Source of the DNA: Fidelibacterota bacterium TCS52
Lineage (GTDB): Bacteria; Fidelibacterota; Fidelibacteria; Fidelibacterales; Fidelibacteraceae
Reading direction: 5' to 3'
Assembly (NCBI GenBank): GCA_001577215.1
Contig: LSCC01000039.1
Location: 1 to 6,831, forward strand
DNA length: 6,831 nt
The stretch's first letter is position 1. Every line of letters starts with the position of its first letter. The position numbers and the translations under genes were made by a program. The notes under the pieces were generated by a model. The model saw only the letters and a program-made list of their open reading frames with translations, made no database searches and was not told the origin of the DNA. This document shows, in pieces, positions 5,770-6,831 of the stretch.

Positions 5770-6672
5770 TTAAGATATAGCACTTCTTAATTCATTCACA
5801 ACTTTTTGTGCAATTTGAATCCCAACTCTATTAGATGCTTGAACTGTAGCTGCACCAATATGGGGAGTGATTGAAACATTAGGGTGATTTGCCAATTCCA
5901 AGTTGAAATCGGGCTCATTTTCCCAAACATCAATACCGGCACCGGCTATTTTACCGGAATTTAAGTTATCCAATAAAGCCCTTTCATCAATTAATCCACC
6001 TCTTGCACAATTAATCAGGTAAACACCGTCTTTCATTTTTTTAATTGCAGAATTACCAATTAGAGGTTTGTCTAATTTTGGAAGATGTATTGTAATAATT
6101 TCTGCTTCTGCATATAATTTATTAAGTGATACGACTTTTACATTTAAATCGGTTTTAATATCAGCAACATCATTAACAATTACTTCCATTCCAAGTGCAA
6201 TTGCTTTTTCCGCAACAATTTTTCCAATAGTTCCAAAACCAACAATTCCTAATTTTTTACCATTAAGCTCAAATCCTTTGTATGATTTTTTTAACCATTT
6301 TCCTTCTCGCATTGAAATATTTGATTTATTTAAAAACCTTGCGAGTGCGAAAATGTGAGCAATTGCAAGTTCAGCAGCAGAAGCTGAATTAGCAGTTGGA
6401 GTATTCAAAACAGGCAATCCCTTTGATTTTGCATAAACATGATCAATATTATCTATTCCTGTTCCTGCTCTTGCAATAAGTTTTAGATTTTTACCTGCAT
6501 CAATTACCTCTTTAGGTATTTTTGTTGCAGATCGAACAATTATTCCATCATATTTTGGAATTTCCTTAATAAGGTTTTCCAAATCATAATGTTCAATGTG
6601 AAAATCTAATCCACTATCTTTTAATATTTTTTGTCCATTATTACTTATTCCATCAGTTATTAAAATTTTCAT
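5770..6672 (-). CDS. serA: D-3-phosphoglycerate dehydrogenase, short form (SerA-like)
   Basis: A D-isomer-specific 2-hydroxyacid dehydrogenase, best read as the NAD-dependent enzyme oxidising 3-phosphoglycerate to 3-phosphohydroxypyruvate, the first step of serine synthesis. The 300 residues cover the substrate-binding and nucleotide-binding domains. RAGTGIDNID lies at 68-77, the Rossmann GFGTIG at 145-150, and Asp168 sits where the NAD-selecting acidic residue is expected. The catalytic trio is Arg224 (NCARGG), Glu253 (ENEP) and His271 (PHIGAAT). The C-terminal ACT/regulatory domain of larger SerA proteins is absent, so serine feedback by that route is not expected. The ATG is 14 nt after the aminotransferase stop, with a GAG-containing ribosome-binding site 8 nt upstream, so both are in one operon. 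A glyoxylate/hydroxypyruvate-type activity cannot be excluded from sequence alone, but the aminotransferase neighbour favours serine synthesis. Confidence 0.9.
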   Translation of the reverse strand: MKILITDGISNNGQKILKDSGLDFHIEHYDLENLIKEIPKYDGIIVRSATKIPKEVIDAGKNLKLIARAGTGIDNIDHVYAKSKGLPVLNTPTANSASAAELAIAHIFALARFLNKSNISMREGKWLKKSYKGFELNGKKLGIVGFGTIGKIVAEKAIALGMEVIVNDVADIKTDLNVKVVSLNKLYAEAEIITIHLPKLDKPLIGNSAIKKMKDGVYLINCARGGLIDERALLDNLNSGKIAGAGIDVWENEPDFNLELANHPNVSITPHIGAATVQASNRVGIQIAQKVVNELRSAIS

Positions 6673-6686
6673 AATATCATCTCTTT

Positions 6687-6831
6687 TTATAATGTTTTAA
6701 TTGTTTTTGTTAAAATTGATAGTAATTTTTCAAGTTCAGATATTTTTCGATCAGCCATATGAGCGATTCTAAATGTTAACTCTTTTAAGTCACCATATCC
6801 ATTTGAGATCACATAACCATCTTCGCCAATT
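6687..6831 (-). CDS. Class V aminotransferase, C-terminal end (partial)
   Basis: Only the last 47 codons are in the window; the gene continues beyond 6831. The tail reads GYGDLKELTFRIAHMADRK followed by an amphipathic Leu/Ile-rich helix, and its G-Y-G-x-L-K...F-R-I-x-H-M pattern is that of the alanine-glyoxylate/serine-pyruvate branch of class V PLP aminotransferases. Next to the short phosphoglycerate dehydrogenase it most likely acts as the phosphoserine-forming transaminase (a SerC analogue), as in other bacteria with this gene pair. Serine-glyoxylate or alanine-glyoxylate exchange remains possible. The PLP lysine and most of the fold are outside the window. Confidence 0.85.
   Translation of the reverse strand, partial: IGEDGYVISNGYGDLKELTFRIAHMADRKISELEKLLSILTKTIKTL

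Noticed and set aside
857..6358. Plus-strand open frames of 60-97 codons opposite hypD, rsgA, hypF and the dehydrogenase gene.
   Set aside because: They are antisense shadows of well-identified genes and show no independent protein features.

Overview
This is an AT-rich window (coding DNA looks roughly one-third GC) in which every recognisable gene lies on the minus strand. It encodes [NiFe]-hydrogenase maturation (hypF, hypC, hypD) next to a short-type D-3-phosphoglycerate dehydrogenase and the end of a class V aminotransferase. The gene set, low GC and many short palindromic intergenic repeats suggest an anaerobic or facultative bacterium, perhaps of the Bacteroidota/FCB group. That placement is an inference from style, since no phylogenetic marker is present.

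Layout in the direction of transcription (right to left): 6831-6687, C-terminus of an alanine-glyoxylate/phosphoserine-type aminotransferase; 6672-5770, serA-like dehydrogenase, 14 nt downstream and surely co-transcribed; 5769-5503, an intergenic region holding a cluster of REP-like hairpins; 5502-3259, full-length hypF with a TTG start; 3258-1325, an unusual 1.9-kb segment; 1324-1094, hypC; 1104-40, hypD, overlapping hypC by 11 nt. hypE is not in view and could lie beyond position 1.

The 1.9-kb segment separating hypF from hypCD is the most interesting part. It holds an intact rsgA (ribosome-assembly GTPase) tightly bracketed by two outward-facing inverted copies of one repeat head. Each head is an 11-mer ATGCGCGCGTT followed by GGCAA-NN-GCCTACAAC, then a block of hairpins. 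Just beyond the hypF-side copy is a 58-codon remnant of a tyrosine recombinase that keeps the second active-site Arg, the GH motif and the nucleophile Tyr. One repeat copy is about 51% GC, well above its surroundings. The simplest reading is that an rsgA-bearing, repeat-bounded cassette, or the scar of a recombinase-borne element, was inserted into an ancestral hypF-hypCD operon.

Functionally, HypF makes the thiocarbamate on HypE that supplies the cyanide ligands, and HypC and HypD form the scaffold on which the Fe(CN)2CO unit is assembled, so the three genes serve one pathway despite the interruption. The serA/aminotransferase pair would supply serine from 3-phosphoglycerate. RsgA is functionally unrelated to both, which supports its being a passenger.
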